Shown piece after piece: positions 14,701 to 29,200 of a stretch of DNA of 64,000 nucleotides (position 1 is its first letter; each line of letters starts with the position of its first letter). The stretch covers positions 13,993,001 through 14,057,000 of the forward strand of contig CATNEN010000003.1 of the NCBI GenBank assembly GCA_950097015.1. The letters run 5' to 3'. Under the pieces are notes generated by a model, which saw only the letters and a program-made list of their open reading frames with translations, did not search any database and was not told the origin of the DNA. Made by a program: the position numbers and the translations under genes. The DNA is from Macrostomum hystrix. Its lineage: Eukaryota; Platyhelminthes; Macrostomidae.

Positions 14701-17700
14701 TAAGGGTAAACTAGGTAGACTGATAAGGGTAAACTAGGTAGACTGATAAGGGTAAACTAGGTAGACTGATAAGGGTAAACTGGGTAGACTGATAAGGGTA
14801 AACTGACTAGACTGATAAGGGTAAACTGACTAGACTGATAAGGGTAAACTGGGTAGACTGATAAGGGTAAACTGACTAGACTGATAAGGGTAAACTGGGT
14901 AGACTGATAAGGGTAAACTGACTAGACTGATAAGGGTAAACTGGGTAAGACTGATAAGGGTAAACTGACTAGACTGATAAGGGTAAACTAGGTAGACTGA
15001 TAAGGGTAAACTAGGTAGACTGATAAGGGTAAACTAGGTAGACTGATAAGGGTAAACTAGGTAGACTGATAAGGGTAAACTAGGTAGACTGATAAGGGTA
15101 AACTAGGTAGACTGATAAGGGTAAACTAGGTAGACTGATAAGGGTAAACTGGGTAAGACTGATAAGGGTAAACTGACTAGACTGATAAGGGTAAACTAGG
15201 TAGACTGATAAGGGTAAACTAGGTAGACTGATAAGGGTAAACTAGGTAGACTGATAAGGGTAAACTAGGTAGACTGATAAGGGTAAACTAGGTAGACTGA
15301 TAAGGGTAAACTAGGTAGACTGATAAGGGTAAACTAGGTAGACTGATAAGGGTAAACTAGGTAGACTGATAAGGGTAAACTAGGTAGACTGATAAGGGTA
15401 AACTAGGTAGACTGATAAGGGTAAACTAGGTAGACTGATAAGGGTAAACTAGGTAGACTGATAAGGGTAAACTAGGTAGACTGATAAGGGTAAACTGGGT
15501 CGACAGACACAAGGTCAAAAGGAGTTGTAAAAACAACATTTTTTAATGGAGACTCAGTAAAAGAGGATTTCACTGAACTATACCATTCTCCGTAACGGGC
15601 TATAAATCAAGTTTGATACAAACTTCGCGACCCAAGTTCTAAACACTGGTCCCAAACTGGGTCACAATGTCCCAAAGTTTTACCAGTATTTCCGCCGCAT
15701 GGAAGGCTAGGGGTGTCAAGTTTTTTGTGGAAAAATTAATTAGTCCCCTATAAAGATGAGTCTTCTTCCTCTAGAAGTACAATTTGAAACTAGCCCTCTT
15801 TTTCCCATCTAGAACGCAAAATATTGTTCCAATGTCAAGCCAATGTTCTACCATGGTAAGTCAACAATACTTCACTCGTACTATGGGGCATGTGAATGCA
15901 AGGGGTTAGCAATCAAGTCGTAGGGCTTTTCGATTTTAACGCTTTGCTTTTGGGTGTCGCATTTCCAAGCACCGAAATGCTGGAGAAAGCAAAGTGTCAT
16001 AAACTGGGCTGTCCTAAACTACTTTGAACCATAAAGCAGAGATGGTTAATTGGGCCAACTTTCGTAATGCTATAGAAATTTCATTGTGCCGCGTCCTTGA
16101 AAATGGGGTCATTTCCTGTGTCTGATCTTCTTCTAGAGAAATAGATACTTTATAGATGGTAGGAAACTGATAAGGACTTGGATTTTAGCTACCAGTTTAC
16201 TTGGCAAAATCTAAGCAAGATAACAAAATGACACTCAATCTACCAGCCCAGTTGACAAAATGACACTCAATCTACCAGCCCAGATGACAAAATGACACTC
16301 AATCTACCAGCCCAGATGACAAAATGACACTCAATCTACCAGCCCAGATGACAAAATGACACTCAATCTACCAGCCCAGATGACAAAATGACACTCAATC
16401 TACCAGCCCAGATGACAAAATGACACTCAATCTACCAGCCCAGATGACAAAATGACACTCAATCTACCAGCCCAGATGACAAAATGACACTCAATCTACC
16501 AGCCCAGATGACAAAATGACACTCAATCTACCAGCCCAGATGACAAAATGACACTCAATCTACCAGCCCAGATGACAAAATGACACTCAATCTACCAGCC
16601 CAGATGACAAAATGACACTCAATCTACCAGCCCAGATAACAAAATGACACTCAATCTACCAGCCCAGATGACAAAAGGACACTCAATCTACCAGCCCAGA
16701 TGACAAAATGACACTCAATCTACCAGCCCAGATGACAAAATGACACTCAATCTACCAGCCCAGATGACAAAATGACACTCAATCTACCAGCCCAGATAAC
16801 AAAATGACACTCCCGGCCAGACCTACCAGCAGAAACGAGGCTGCATCGTTCTCTTTGAGCATCTCTACGCAGAACTGGAGTAAGCTTGTAGTTCTGGTGA
16901 GCACAGATCCACATTGAGCAGCTTGATCTCGAGTCAGTCTGAGTTTGTGCTCCTGCTCAGATTGTAGCTGACTGAGCATGACCTGCTTCTTCGCTTGAAG
17001 AGCTTCAATCAGCGAGTCGAATTGTGCCCCGATAACTTGCGACATGGCCTCACAATTTGCCTGCGACAATGGGTCGGGAAGTTTCATCTGTGATTTGGAA
17101 TTATTTTTTAGTGAGAAAGGGTGGGGAATATTTAATATAAGATAAGAGAATTAAGAGTGGATAACGCATGAACTAAAAAACTCAAACCTTAATCCTCTCT
17201 GGACTAGACTTCAGTTGCTGGTGAAATTCGGATCCACTTTTGGCCTTCTCAGACAAGTTTTGAAGTAGCAGAGATAGCTCAGTCTGAAATGAAAATTTAA
17301 TGCGATTCTGATAATCCCAAGTTTAGGCAATCCCAAGTTCATGTAATCCCAAGTTTATGTAATCCCAAGTTTATGTAATCCCAAGTTTATGTAATCCCAA
17401 GTTTATGTAATCCCAAGTTTATGTAATCCCAAGTTTATGTAATCCCAAATTTATGTGATCCCAAGTTTTTTTTATCCCAAATTTTTTTGATCCCAAGTTT
17501 ATGTGATCCCAAGTTTATGTAATCCCAAGTTTATGTGATCCCAAGTTTATGTAATCCCAAGGTTATGTAAACCCAAGTTTGTGTAATCCCAAGTTTTTGT
17601 AATCCCAAGTTTATGTAATCCCAAGTTTATGTAATCCCAAGTTTATATAATCCCAAGTTTATGTAATCCCAAGTTTATATAATCTCAAGTTTATGTAATC

Positions 17701-20700
17701 CCAAGTTTATGTGATCCCAAGTTTATGTAATCCCAAGTTTATGTGATCCCAAGTTTATGTAATCCCAAGTTCATGTAATCCCAAGTTTATGTAATCCCAA
17801 GTTTATGTGATCCCAAGTTTATGTAATCCCAAGTTTATATAACCCCAAGTTTATGTAATCCCAAGTTTATATAATCCCAAGTTTATTTAATCCCAAGTTT
17901 ATGTAATCCCAAGTTTATGTAATCCCAAGTTTATGTAATCCCAAATTTATGTGATCCCAAGTTTATGTAATCCCAAGTTTATGTAATCCCAAGTTTATGT
18001 AATCCCAAGTTTATGTTATCCCAAGTTTATGTAATCCCAAGTTTATGTGATCCCAAGTTTATGTAATCCCAAGTTTATGTGATCCCAAGTTTATGTGATC
18101 CCAAGTTTATATAATCCCAAGTTTATGTAATCCCAAGTTTATATAATCCCAAGTTTATGTAATCCCAAGTTTATGTAATCCCAAATTTATGTGATCCCAA
18201 GTTTATGTAATCCCAAGTTTATGTAATCCCAAGTCTATGTAATCCCAAGTTTATGTGATCCCAAGTTTATGTAATCCCAAGTTTATGTAATCCCAAGTTT
18301 ATGTAATCCCAAGTTTATATAATCCCAAGTTTATGTGATCCCAAGTTTATGTAATCCCAAGTTTATGTGATCCCAAGTTTATGTAATCCCAAGGTTATGT
18401 AAACCCAAGTTTGTGTAATCCCAAGTTTTTGTAATCCCAAGTTTATGTAATCCCAAGTTTATGTAATCCCAAGTTTATATAATTCCAAGTTTATGTAATC
18501 CCAAGTTTATATAATCCCAAGTTTATGTAATCCCAAGTTTATGTGATCCCAAGTTTATGTAATCCCAAGTTTATGTGATCCCAAGTTTATGTAATCCCAA
18601 GTTCATGTAATCCCAAGTTTATGTAATCCCAAATTTATGTGATCCCAAGTTTATGTAATCCCAAGTTTATGTAATCCCAAGTTTATATAACCCCAAGTTT
18701 ATGTAATCCCAAGTTTATATAATCCCAAGTGTATGTAATCCCAAGTTTATGTAATCCCAAGTTTATGTAATCCCAAGTTTATGTAATCCCAAATTTATGT
18801 AATCCCAAGTTTATGTAATCCCAAGTTTATGTAATCCCAAGTTTATGTGATCCCAAGTTTATGTAATCCCAAGTTTATGTGATCCCAAGTTTATGTAATC
18901 CCAAGTTTATGTGATCCCAAGTTTATGTGATCCCAAGTTTATATAATCCCAAGTTTATGTAATCCCAAGTTTATATAATCCCAAGTTTATGTAATCCCAA
19001 GTTTATGTAATCCCAAATTTATGTGATCCCAAGTTTATGTAATCCCAAGTTTATGTAATCCCAAGTCTATGTAATCCCAAGTTTATGTGATCCCAAGTTT
19101 ATGTAATCCCAAGTTTATGTAATCCCAAGTTTATGTGATCCCAAGTTTATGTGATCCCAAGTTTATGTGATCCCAAGTTTATGTAATCCCAAGTTTATGT
19201 AATCCCAAGTCTATGTAATCCCAAGTTTATGTAATCCCAAGTTCATGTAATCCCAAGTTTATGTGATCCCAAGTTTATGTAATCCCAAGTTTATGTAATC
19301 CCAAGTTTATGTGATCCCAAGTTTATGTAATCCCAAGTTTATGTAATCCCAAGTTTATGTAAACCCAAGTTTATGTGATCCCAAGTTTATGTAATCCCAA
19401 GTTTATGTAATCCCAAGTTTATGTAATCCCAAGTTTATGTGATCCCAAGTTTATGTAATCCCAAGTTTATGTAATCCCAAATTTATGTAATCCCAAGTTT
19501 ATGTGATCCTAAGTTTTATGTAATCCCAAGTTTATGTAATCCCAAGTTTATGTAATCCCAAGTTTATGTAATCCCAAGTTTATGTAATCCCAAGTTTATG
19601 TAATCCCAAGTTTATGTAATCCCAAGTTTATGTGATCTCAAGTTTATGTAATCCCAAGTTTATGTGATCCCAAGTTCATGTAATCCCAAGTTTATGTAAT
19701 CCCAAGTTTATGTAATCCCAAGTTCATGATAGGGGTTTTCAAAGGACGCAAATTGATCCGAAGTCGTGACAGTGTAATGTTTGAAGCCGTGGATCACAGA
19801 GCTATGAAAATGGCATTCACCAAAAATGGTAATGAATAAAGCTTCTAAATTGACATTTTCGGAAAGCAATCCGTGTCACATTGCTTGTCAAATTGTTATT
19901 CCATTTTAAAATCCCATTCTTCATTGGGCAGCGAGGGATTTTAAAAAGCCAGTAAATACAAACACTGAAAGTGTTTGATTTTTCGTCAAAGTGAAATGGC
20001 CTTTTAATTTAGTGCTTGGCCTCAACTGCAGCCAAGTTTGGCGACAGTTAGTCGGCATTCGATTTCCCTTATGCTTTAGAAATTTCTCCCCAATGCCCTC
20101 TTGGTTGCCGTGTGGGGAATAAATGTCAGTGCTGGACTTGATCTTTTTCATAGACGATTCGGTATATAATGTAGGGATATGAATGGGGTCAGGTTCTTAT
20201 CAGAATTTCCAGTTCATTTCCGCAGCAGGGACACAGAAATCTTATTCCCATTTTCCCATAGATATTGTTATATGGTCTCCCTATAGAACAGCCTATAAAA
20301 TCCCAAGATGTCTTATTAGAATGTCGGATCAGAAGATTTTCATTGGCCGACTTGGCTCTACCTTTGATGTAGTGAGGATTTTAATTTACGATACGAAGGG
20401 TTTCTATGAAACTTGTAGTTCAAAGTTGATAGAGAGTAAACTTTGGCACCCTATAAGGATTCAAATGCGATAAATGGTTGTCGGTTCGGGCGAAACAATG
20501 CCATGAACTGTCAGATGGCAGTTGTAAACCGGTTCGCGTTCGCTTGATCGCTTTAGGATCGGCTCCGCGACCTCACTGGATCTCACTGGCACTTTTGCTT
20601 TGTCTACTCCTTTGTCTACTTCTCTTTTATCGTTGTCTACACCGCTCCCTACCTGTCTACCCTTATCTTAGTCTACTCCGCTCCCTACCTGTCTACCCTT

Positions 20701-22699
20701 ATCTCAGTCTATTCCGCTCCCTACCTGTCTACCCTTATCTCAGTCTACTCCGCTCCCAACCTGTCTACCCTTATCTCAGTCTACACCGCTCCCTACCTGT
20801 CTACCCTTATCTTAGTCTACTCCGCTCCCTACCTGTCTACCCTTATCTCAGTCTATTCCGCTCCCTACCTGTCTACCTTTATCTTAGTCTACTCCGCTCC
20901 CAACCTGTCTACCCTTATCTCAGTCTACTCCGCTCCCAACCTGTCTACCTTTATCTTAGTCTACTCCGCTCCCTACCTGTCTACCCTTATCTCAGTCTAC
21001 TCCGCTCCCTACCTGTCCACCCTTATCTTAGTCTACTCCGCTCCCTACCTGTCTACCCTTATCTTAGTATATTCCGCTCCCTACCTGTCTACCCTTATCT
21101 TAGTCTACTCCGCTCCCTACCTGTCTACCCTTATCTCAGTCTACTCCGCTCCCTACCTGTCTACCCTTATCTCAGTCTACTCCGCTCCCTACCTGTCTAC
21201 CCTTATCTTAGTCTACTCCGCTCCCTACCTGTCTACCCTTATCTTAGTCTACTCCGCTCCCTACCTGTCTACCCTTATCTTAGTCTACTCCGCTCCCTAC
21301 CTGTCTACCCTTATCTCAGTCTACTCCGCTCCCTACCTGTCTACCCTTATCTCAGTCTACACCGCTCCCTACCTGTCTACCTTTATCTTAGTCTACTCCG
21401 CTCCCTACCTGTCTACCCTTATCTTAGTCTATTCCGCTCCCTACCTGTCCACCCTTATCTTAGTCTATTCCGCTCCCTACCTGTCCACCCTTATCTCAGT
21501 CTACACCGCTCCCTACCTGTCTACCCTTATCTTAGTCTACTCCGCTCCCTACCTGTCTACCCTTATCTCAGTCTATTCCGCTCCCTACCTGTCTACCTTT
21601 ATCTTAGTCTACTCCGCTCCCAACCTGTCTACCCTTATCTCAGTCTACACCGCTCCCTACCTGTCTACCCTTATCTTAGTCTACTCCGCTCCCTACCTGT
21701 CTACCCTTATCTCAGTCTATTCCGCTCCCTACCTGTCTACCTTTATCTTAGTCTACTCCGCTCCCTACCTGTCTACCCTTATCTTAGTCTACTCCGCTCC
21801 CTACCTGTCTACCCTTATCTCAGTCTACACCGCTCCCTACCTGTCTACCCTTATCTCAGTCTTCACCGCTCCCTACCTGTCTACCCTTATCTTAGTCTAC
21901 TCCGCTCCCTACCTGTCTACCCTTATCACAGTCATTTCCGCTGCCAACCACACCGAATTTCACCATCTGTCCTAGTTCTGTCATATGCAATCAATCCAGC
22001 ATACAATTCCGCATTGCATCTATTTCGCATAGTTTTGCATAGCAAACTAACCTAATGGTGTTCAGGAATAGGAAGTATTTCAACCACCTGTCCGCTATAG
22101 TCGAGGCTACGCGGAAATCTCGTGAAAAGGCAGAATTCTCAATGGCGCCTCATTGTCCCGGAAAATTCTGTGAATCACTAGGACCCGAACTTATAAAGGC
22201 CTCATTCTATCACCGTCACTGGTTGTTTATGACAGCGTGGGGTACCGACGAAGACTGGGTGGGGGGGGGAGAATATTTGATTATATTTTAGAAAACGGTC
22301 CCCAAATCGGAACAATGTAACAGAATGGGCGAGAGATTAAAACCAAAATGTCAGCACAGAAGACCAGAAGAAACACTTTTTTCTGCTTCGCGAACCTGTT
22401 CCGAGAAACTGGGCAGGTCAGATTTTGCTGCGGTCTGACCGAAAACACATCGCCTCGCCTCTGTAGGCATGGTCTAGATTTAGTTTATGTATAAAAGGGG
22501 GATGGCAAACTATGGCTACCAATACCAGGAGTTTTTCTTTGATAGACAGAGATTTCAGACACCCAGCAGCTTGGCGCCACGTGGTAAGAAATAATAAACA
22601 ACAGGTGGTTTGGCTAAAGCGCCATCTAAGGTTAAAGATAACTAACTCTACTCTTTTAGTGCGGTTACTGTTGCCAACGATGGCGAAATGTCAAGCATC

Positions 22700-22772
<73 letters not shown>

Positions 22773-22803
22773 CTACTACTGCTGCTGTTGGTCTTATTTC
22801 TGT

Positions 22804-22838
<35 letters not shown>

Positions 22839-22908
22839 GTCTTATTTCTGTTGCTGCTGCTGCTGCTGCTACTGCTTCTACTACTGCTGCTGTTGGTCTT
22901 ATTTCTGT

Positions 22909-22943
<35 letters not shown>

Positions 22944-23067
22944 GTCTTATTTCTGTTTCTGCTGCTGCTTCTACTACTGCTACTGCTGCTGATGTTGGTC
23001 TTATTTCTGTTGCTGCTGCTGCTGCTGCTACTGCTTCTACTACTGCTGCTGTTGGTCTTATTTCTGT

Positions 23068-23102
<35 letters not shown>

Positions 23103-23169
23103 GTCTTATTTCTGTTTCTGCTGCTGCTTCTACTACTGCTACTGCTGCTGATGTTGGTCTTATTTCTGT

Positions 23170-23234
<65 letters not shown>

Positions 23235-26200
23235 GTCTTATTTCTGTTGCTGCTGCTGCTTCTAATACTGCTACTGCTGCTGCTGTTGGTCTTTTTTCTG
23301 TTGCTGCTGCTGCTGATGTTGGTCTTATTTCTGTTGCTGCTGCTGCTGTTGCTGCTACTGCTGCTGCTACTGCTGCTGCTACTGCTGCTGCTACTTATGC
23401 TTCTACTGCTGCTGCTGCTGCTACTGCTGTTGCTACTGCTGATAATGATAGTAATATTTGCAGGAGGGCTGCGGGCCATGGCTAATGATCAGGTGATACT
23501 TAACACGCAGCCAGCAATTCGGCATATTTCGCTGACTCCTGAGCACACACGCACACAGATACCGTACGCAAGCTTATACTTTCACAGGCGTGTACATCTG
23601 CCCTGACTTTTTCATCGTCAGTGTACACTTTCACTGCTCCCTGGAGGTTGGCCCTCAATGGGTTAAATTGTACTCGTACAACAAGCCCCCAAATACCCTG
23701 TACGCGGCTGCGCCCCAAATAAATGTGGTCTCGCCGTGGAATCGAGCTCAGGGACCTTTTTAGGCTCCCAACTCTACTATTCCCAGCTAGACCAAGCGAG
23801 CCATATGTATAGCTATCATAGAAGTCCCCAGGGCTGTGTGCACAAACTTCGCTCTGTTATTCATTTCTGTTCAGAAAGGCAGACGCAAATCTGGCGCGAA
23901 CTTTCTCTTCATTCGGTCTGAGTTATCCCTTGAATCTGCCCCCGCATTCCTTCCCCCCCCGGCCTCTATTTTCTCTTCCTCATCTTGCTCGCATTTTGTA
24001 TCGTGTAATCCCATCAGGCTCCCCTGTAATCCCAAGCTGAGGAGGAGCGAGTGAGGGATCTTGACAGAGTGTTACAGACTGGAGTGTGCAATGCTCTTCA
24101 ACACACAAAGCTGGCGAAAATCTACCACGGTGTCCGATAATTAGGTTGCTGTTGTTGCTAGTAGACCTTAGTGCCTCTAATGAACACACATTGGAAGTAT
24201 AATAAAGAATAAGCTATATAGAGATTGAAAATATTGGCACTTTTATTCCAATGATTTAAACTAGATGATTGTGGATTCTAGACTTTGGGTTGAGAAAAAG
24301 GATTCCTCTCTACGTCGGGGATTCGATTACCGACTGAACTATAACAAATTGCTTCATTTTACCCAGCTGTTTAAATGGGTACCAGTCCCTGGACTGAACA
24401 GCCGTACGCTGTTAGCAATTAGCAAATTATTTGTTTTAACTAGCTTAGTTCAAATGGCACAACTTGTTCTAGACAATCAGTCTATGTTTTGTTAGTTAAG
24501 CACAATTTTCCTATCTGAATAATTAATTATTTAACTGCATTACCACCTTATGTTAATAACATACTCGTAATAACCTAATGTTTAACATACGGCTAAATCA
24601 ATACAACAAGATTCATCAGTTCAGGCGAAGTTGCATTGTACAGGTGAGCAAACTAATGTAAAAAGCCTTACACTTCACAATGAGTTTGCTTAGTTGCAGC
24701 CACTAATTCACTCAAATTATATATAGACTCATTTTAAATGGCAGTTTTTTTAGTTAGAGACAGTAAGACCTAAAAGCACATTTACGTCTGCTCAAAATGT
24801 ATAGTTAATGAGAAGTTTAGACTCAAAGTAGTATACGCCATGTTATGTAGGGATTATACTCGAATATAAAAGACTGAACGTTTGGAAACATCAATTAGAC
24901 TCTTTGTCTGATCTTTTGATCTCATCTTTTCTTGCTCTGGCCACTAAAACTGGTTTGATGGATTGGTGTAAAACCAACAAATGCCTCTCTCCACCCTATT
25001 CCTCTCTCTCTATACCCTATTCCTCTCTCACTATACCATATTCCTCTCTCACTATACCCTATTCCTCTCTCTCTATACCCTATTCCTCTCTCTATATACC
25101 CTATTCCTCTCTCTCTATACCCTATTCCTCTATCTCTATACCCTATTCCTCTATCTCTATACCCTATTCATCTCTCTCTATACCCTACTCCTCTCTCTCT
25201 ATACCCTATTCCTCTCTCTCTATACCCTATTCCTCTCTCTCTATACCCTATTCCTCTCTCTCTATACCCTATTCCTCTCTCTCTCCACCCTATTCCTCTC
25301 TCTCTATACCCTATTCCTCTCTCTCTATACCCTATTCCTCTCTCTCTATACCCTATTCCTCTCTCTCTATACCCTATTCCTCTCTCTCTATACCCTATTC
25401 ATCTCTCTATACCCTATTCCTCTCTCTATACCCTATTCCTCTCTCTCTATACCCTATTCCTCTCTCTCTATACCCTATTCCTCTCTCTCTATACCCTATT
25501 CCTCTCTCTATACCCTATTCCTCTCTCTCTATACCCTATTCCTCTCTCTCTCCACCCTATTCCTCTCTCACTATACCCTATTCCTCTCTCTCTCCACCCT
25601 ATTCCTCTCTCTATACCCTATTCCTCTCTCTATACCCTATTCCTCTCTCTCTATACCCTATTCCTCTCTCTCTCCACCCTATTCCTCTCTCACTATACCC
25701 TATTCCTCTCTCTCTATACCCTATTCCTCTCTCTCTCTATACCCTATTCCTCTCTCTCTATACCCTATTCCTCTCTCTCTATACCCTATTCCTCTCTCTC
25801 TATACCCTATTCCTCTCTCTATACCCTATTCCTCTCTCTATACCCTATTCCTCTCTCTATACCCTATTCCTCTCTCTCTATACCCTATTCCTCTCTCTCT
25901 ATACCCTATTCCTCTCTCTATACCCTATTCCTCTCTCTATACCCTATTCCTCTCTCTCTATACCCTATTCCTCTCTCTCTCTATACCCTATTCCTCTCTC
26001 TCTATACCCTATTCCTCTCTCTCTATACCCTATTCCTCTCTCTCTATACCCTATTCCTCTCTCTATACCCTATTCCTCTCTCTATACCCTATTCCTCTCT
26101 CTATACCCTATTCCTCTCTCTCTATACCCTATTCCTCTCTCTCTATACCCTATTCCTCTCTCTATACCCTATTCCTCTCTCTATACCCTATTCCTCTCTC

Positions 26201-29200
26201 TCTATACCCATATTTTATTATACAGGTACTTAAAATCATTCAGGTATGTGTTTTATCAAATCATGATGAAATGTAAAACGAAGTTCATCATCAAACTGAA
26301 ATTACATTAAATTCAACAAATTTGAACCCCCCTGCCGCCTAGGATCTCTATGATCAGAAAACGGCTTCGAGCTATTAACTTTGTTTACATTTTTGTCAAA
26401 AATCCATAAATAGTTCATAAATAAGTGTTCAAATGTATCGTTCATTGTAAAGCTAGTTATAGTGGGGTTAAAGTTTGGAAATAACTGTGTTCCTGTCGTC
26501 AATTCTTGATGTCACTTCACTAATTTTTGGACATGGCATTATTACGAGCAAATTTACGTAAATAGATCGTAGTTTTTTTGGCGCCGAAGTTGCATCGTAA
26601 TACCAACCCTTTCCGGTTAAGCGTGTTAGTGTGACTTCATTGTGAAAATTCAAAAGTTTTCAAATTAAAACGTCTTCATGTCGCATTATGTGTGACTATA
26701 TAACATTTTGTGGCTCCAATGTGTGCCCGTATTTTCCTAGTTGCTCCAATGCGTTGTCAAATGACTGTGGATCTCACGCACGTGTCCGCATTATGTGTGA
26801 CTATATAACATTTTGTGGCTCCAATTTGTGCCCGTATTTTCCTAGTTGCTCCAATGCGTTGTCAAATGACTGTGGATCTCACGCACGTGTCAGCTATTAC
26901 TCACAGCCATAGCGAAGAGAGAGGAAAGAGGGGAAGGGAGAGGGGAGAAAAGAGGAGAAAGGGGAGAGGATAGGGAGAGAAGAGAGAGGAGAGAAGAGAG
27001 GAGAGAAGAGAGGGAGAGAGTGGAGGGGAGAGCACTTCCAATCCCAGGCACTGACGCGGTAAAGAGTTAAAGCTGACTTTAATTTTCATTCTGCCGATAT
27101 TTCGAATTAAAAATTCTTCGTCAGGGCAGAAAAGAGGAGAGGAGAAAGGGGAGAGAAGAGGGGAGGGAAGAGAGAGGAGAGAGGAGAGAAGAGAAGAGGG
27201 AAGAGAAGAGAGAGGAGAGAGGAGAGGGGATAATAGAGGAGAGAAGAAAGGAGAGGGGAGAGGAGATAATAGAGGAGAGAAGAAAGGAGAGGGGAGAGGA
27301 GATAATAGAGGAGAGAGAAAGGAGAGAAGAGAAGAGAGAGGAGAGGAGTGAGGAGAGAGGAGAGGGGATAATAGAGGAGAGAAGAAAGGAGAGAAGAGAA
27401 GAGATAATAGAGGAGAGAAGAAAGGAGAGGGGAGAGGAGATAATAGAGGAGAGAAGAAAGGAGAGAAGAGAAGAGAGAGGAGAGGAGTGAGGAGAGAGGA
27501 GAGGGGATAATAGAGGAGAGAAGAAAGGAGAGAAGAGAAGAGAGAGGAGAAGAGAGAGGAGAGAGGAGAGGGGATAATAGAGGAGAGAAGAAAGGAGAGA
27601 AGAGAAGAGAGAGGAGAGGAGTGAGGAGAGAGGAGAGGGGATAATAGAGGAGAGAAGAAAGGAGAGAAGAGAAGAGAGAGGAGAGGAGAGAGGAGAGAGG
27701 AGAGGGGATAATAGAGGAGAGAAGAAAGGAGAGGGGAGAGGAGATAATAGAGGAGAGAGAAAGGAGAGGGGAGAGGAGATAATAGAGGAGAGAAGAAAGG
27801 AGATGGGAGAGGAGATAATAGAGGAGAGAGAAAGGAGAGGGGAGAGGAGATAATAGAGGAGAGAAGAAAGGAGAGGGGAGAGGAGATAATAGAGGAGAGA
27901 AGAAAGGAGAGGGGAGAGGAGATAATAGAGGAGAGAAGAAAGGAGAGGGGAGAGGAGATAATAGAGGAGAGAAGAAAGGAGAGGGGAGAGGAGATAATAG
28001 AGGAGAGAAGAAAGGAGAGAAGAGAAGAGAGAGGAGAGGAGTGAGGAGAGAGGGGAGGGGATAATAGAGGAGAGAAGAAAGGAGAGAAGAGAAGAGAGAG
28101 GAGAAGAGAGAGGAGAGAGGAGAGGGGATAATAGAGGAGAGAAGAAAGGAGAGAAGAGAAGAGAGAGGAGAGGAGTGAGGAGAGAGGAGAGGGGATAATA
28201 GAGGAGAGAAGAAAGGAGAGAAGAGAAGAGAGAGGAGAGGAGAGAGGAGAGAGGAGAGGGGATAATAGAGGAGAGAAGAAAGGAGAGGGGAGAGGAGATA
28301 ATAGAGGAGAGAGAAAGGAGAGGGAAGAGGAGATAATAGAGGAGAGAAGAAAGGAGAGGGGAGAGGAGATAATAGAGGAGAGAGAAAGGAGAGGGGAGAG
28401 GAGATAATAGAGGAGAGAGAAAGGAGAGGGGAGAGGAGATAATAGAGGAGAGAAGAAAGGAGAGGGGAGAGGAGATAATAGAGGAGAGAAGAAAGGAGAG
28501 GGGAGAGGAGATAATAGAGGAGAGAAGAAAGGAGAGGGGAGAGGAGATAATAGAGGAGAGAAGAAAGGAGAGAAGAGAAGAGAGAGGAGAGGAGAGAGGA
28601 GAGAGGAGAGGGGATAATAGAGGAGAGAAGAAAGGAGAGGGGAGAGGAGATAATAGAGGAGAGAGAAAGGAGAGGGGAGAGGAGATAATAGAGGAGAGAA
28701 GAAAGGAGAGGGGAGAGGAGATAATAGAGGAGAGAGAAAGGAGAGAAGAGAAGAGAGAGGAGAGGAGAGAGGAGAGAGGAGAGGGGATAATAGAGGAGAG
28801 AAGAAAGGAGAGGGGAGAGGAGATAATAGAGGAGAGAGAAAGGAGAGGGGAGAGGAGATAATAGAGGAGAGAGAAAGGAGAGGGAAGAGGAGATAATAGA
28901 GGAGAGAGAAAGGAGAGGGGAGAGGAGATAATAGAGGAGAGAAGAAAGGAGAGGGGAGAGGAGATAATAGAGGAGAGAGAAAGGAGAGGGGAGAGGAGAT
29001 AATAGAGGAGAGAGAAAGGAGAGGGGAGAGGAGATAATAGAGGAGAGAAGAAAGGAGAGGGGAGAGGAGATAATAGAGGAGAGAAGAAAGGAGAGAAGAG
29101 AAGAGAGAGGAGAGGAGAGAGGAGAGAGGAGAGGGGATAATAGAGGAGAGAAGAAAGGAGAGGGGAGAGGAGATAATAGAGGAGAGAGAAAGGAGAGGGG

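Noticed and set aside
13964-15500. Possible interstitial telomeric repeats (GGGTAA-like)
   Set aside because: The period is 23 bp, not 6. GGGTAA appears once per unit and no TTAGGG runs occur.
16216-16812. Possible CRISPR array
   Set aside because: Units are contiguous 32-bp repeats with no unique spacers, in a eukaryotic intron.
20478-22055. 525-codon open frame ([12 protein letters not shown] repeats)
   Set aside because: The 36-bp minisatellite has no stop in this frame and a period divisible by three. It lies in TRIM9 intron 1 and has no domain or codon signature.
22512-23606. 364-codon poly-Leu, 265-codon poly-Ala and 262-codon poly-Ser frames
   Set aside because: All are the three readings of one (GCT)n array.
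24904-26310. 468- and 431-codon Ser/Leu/Tyr/Pro frames
   Set aside because: They are translations of the TATACCCTATTCCTCTCTC array; overlapping frames are equally open.
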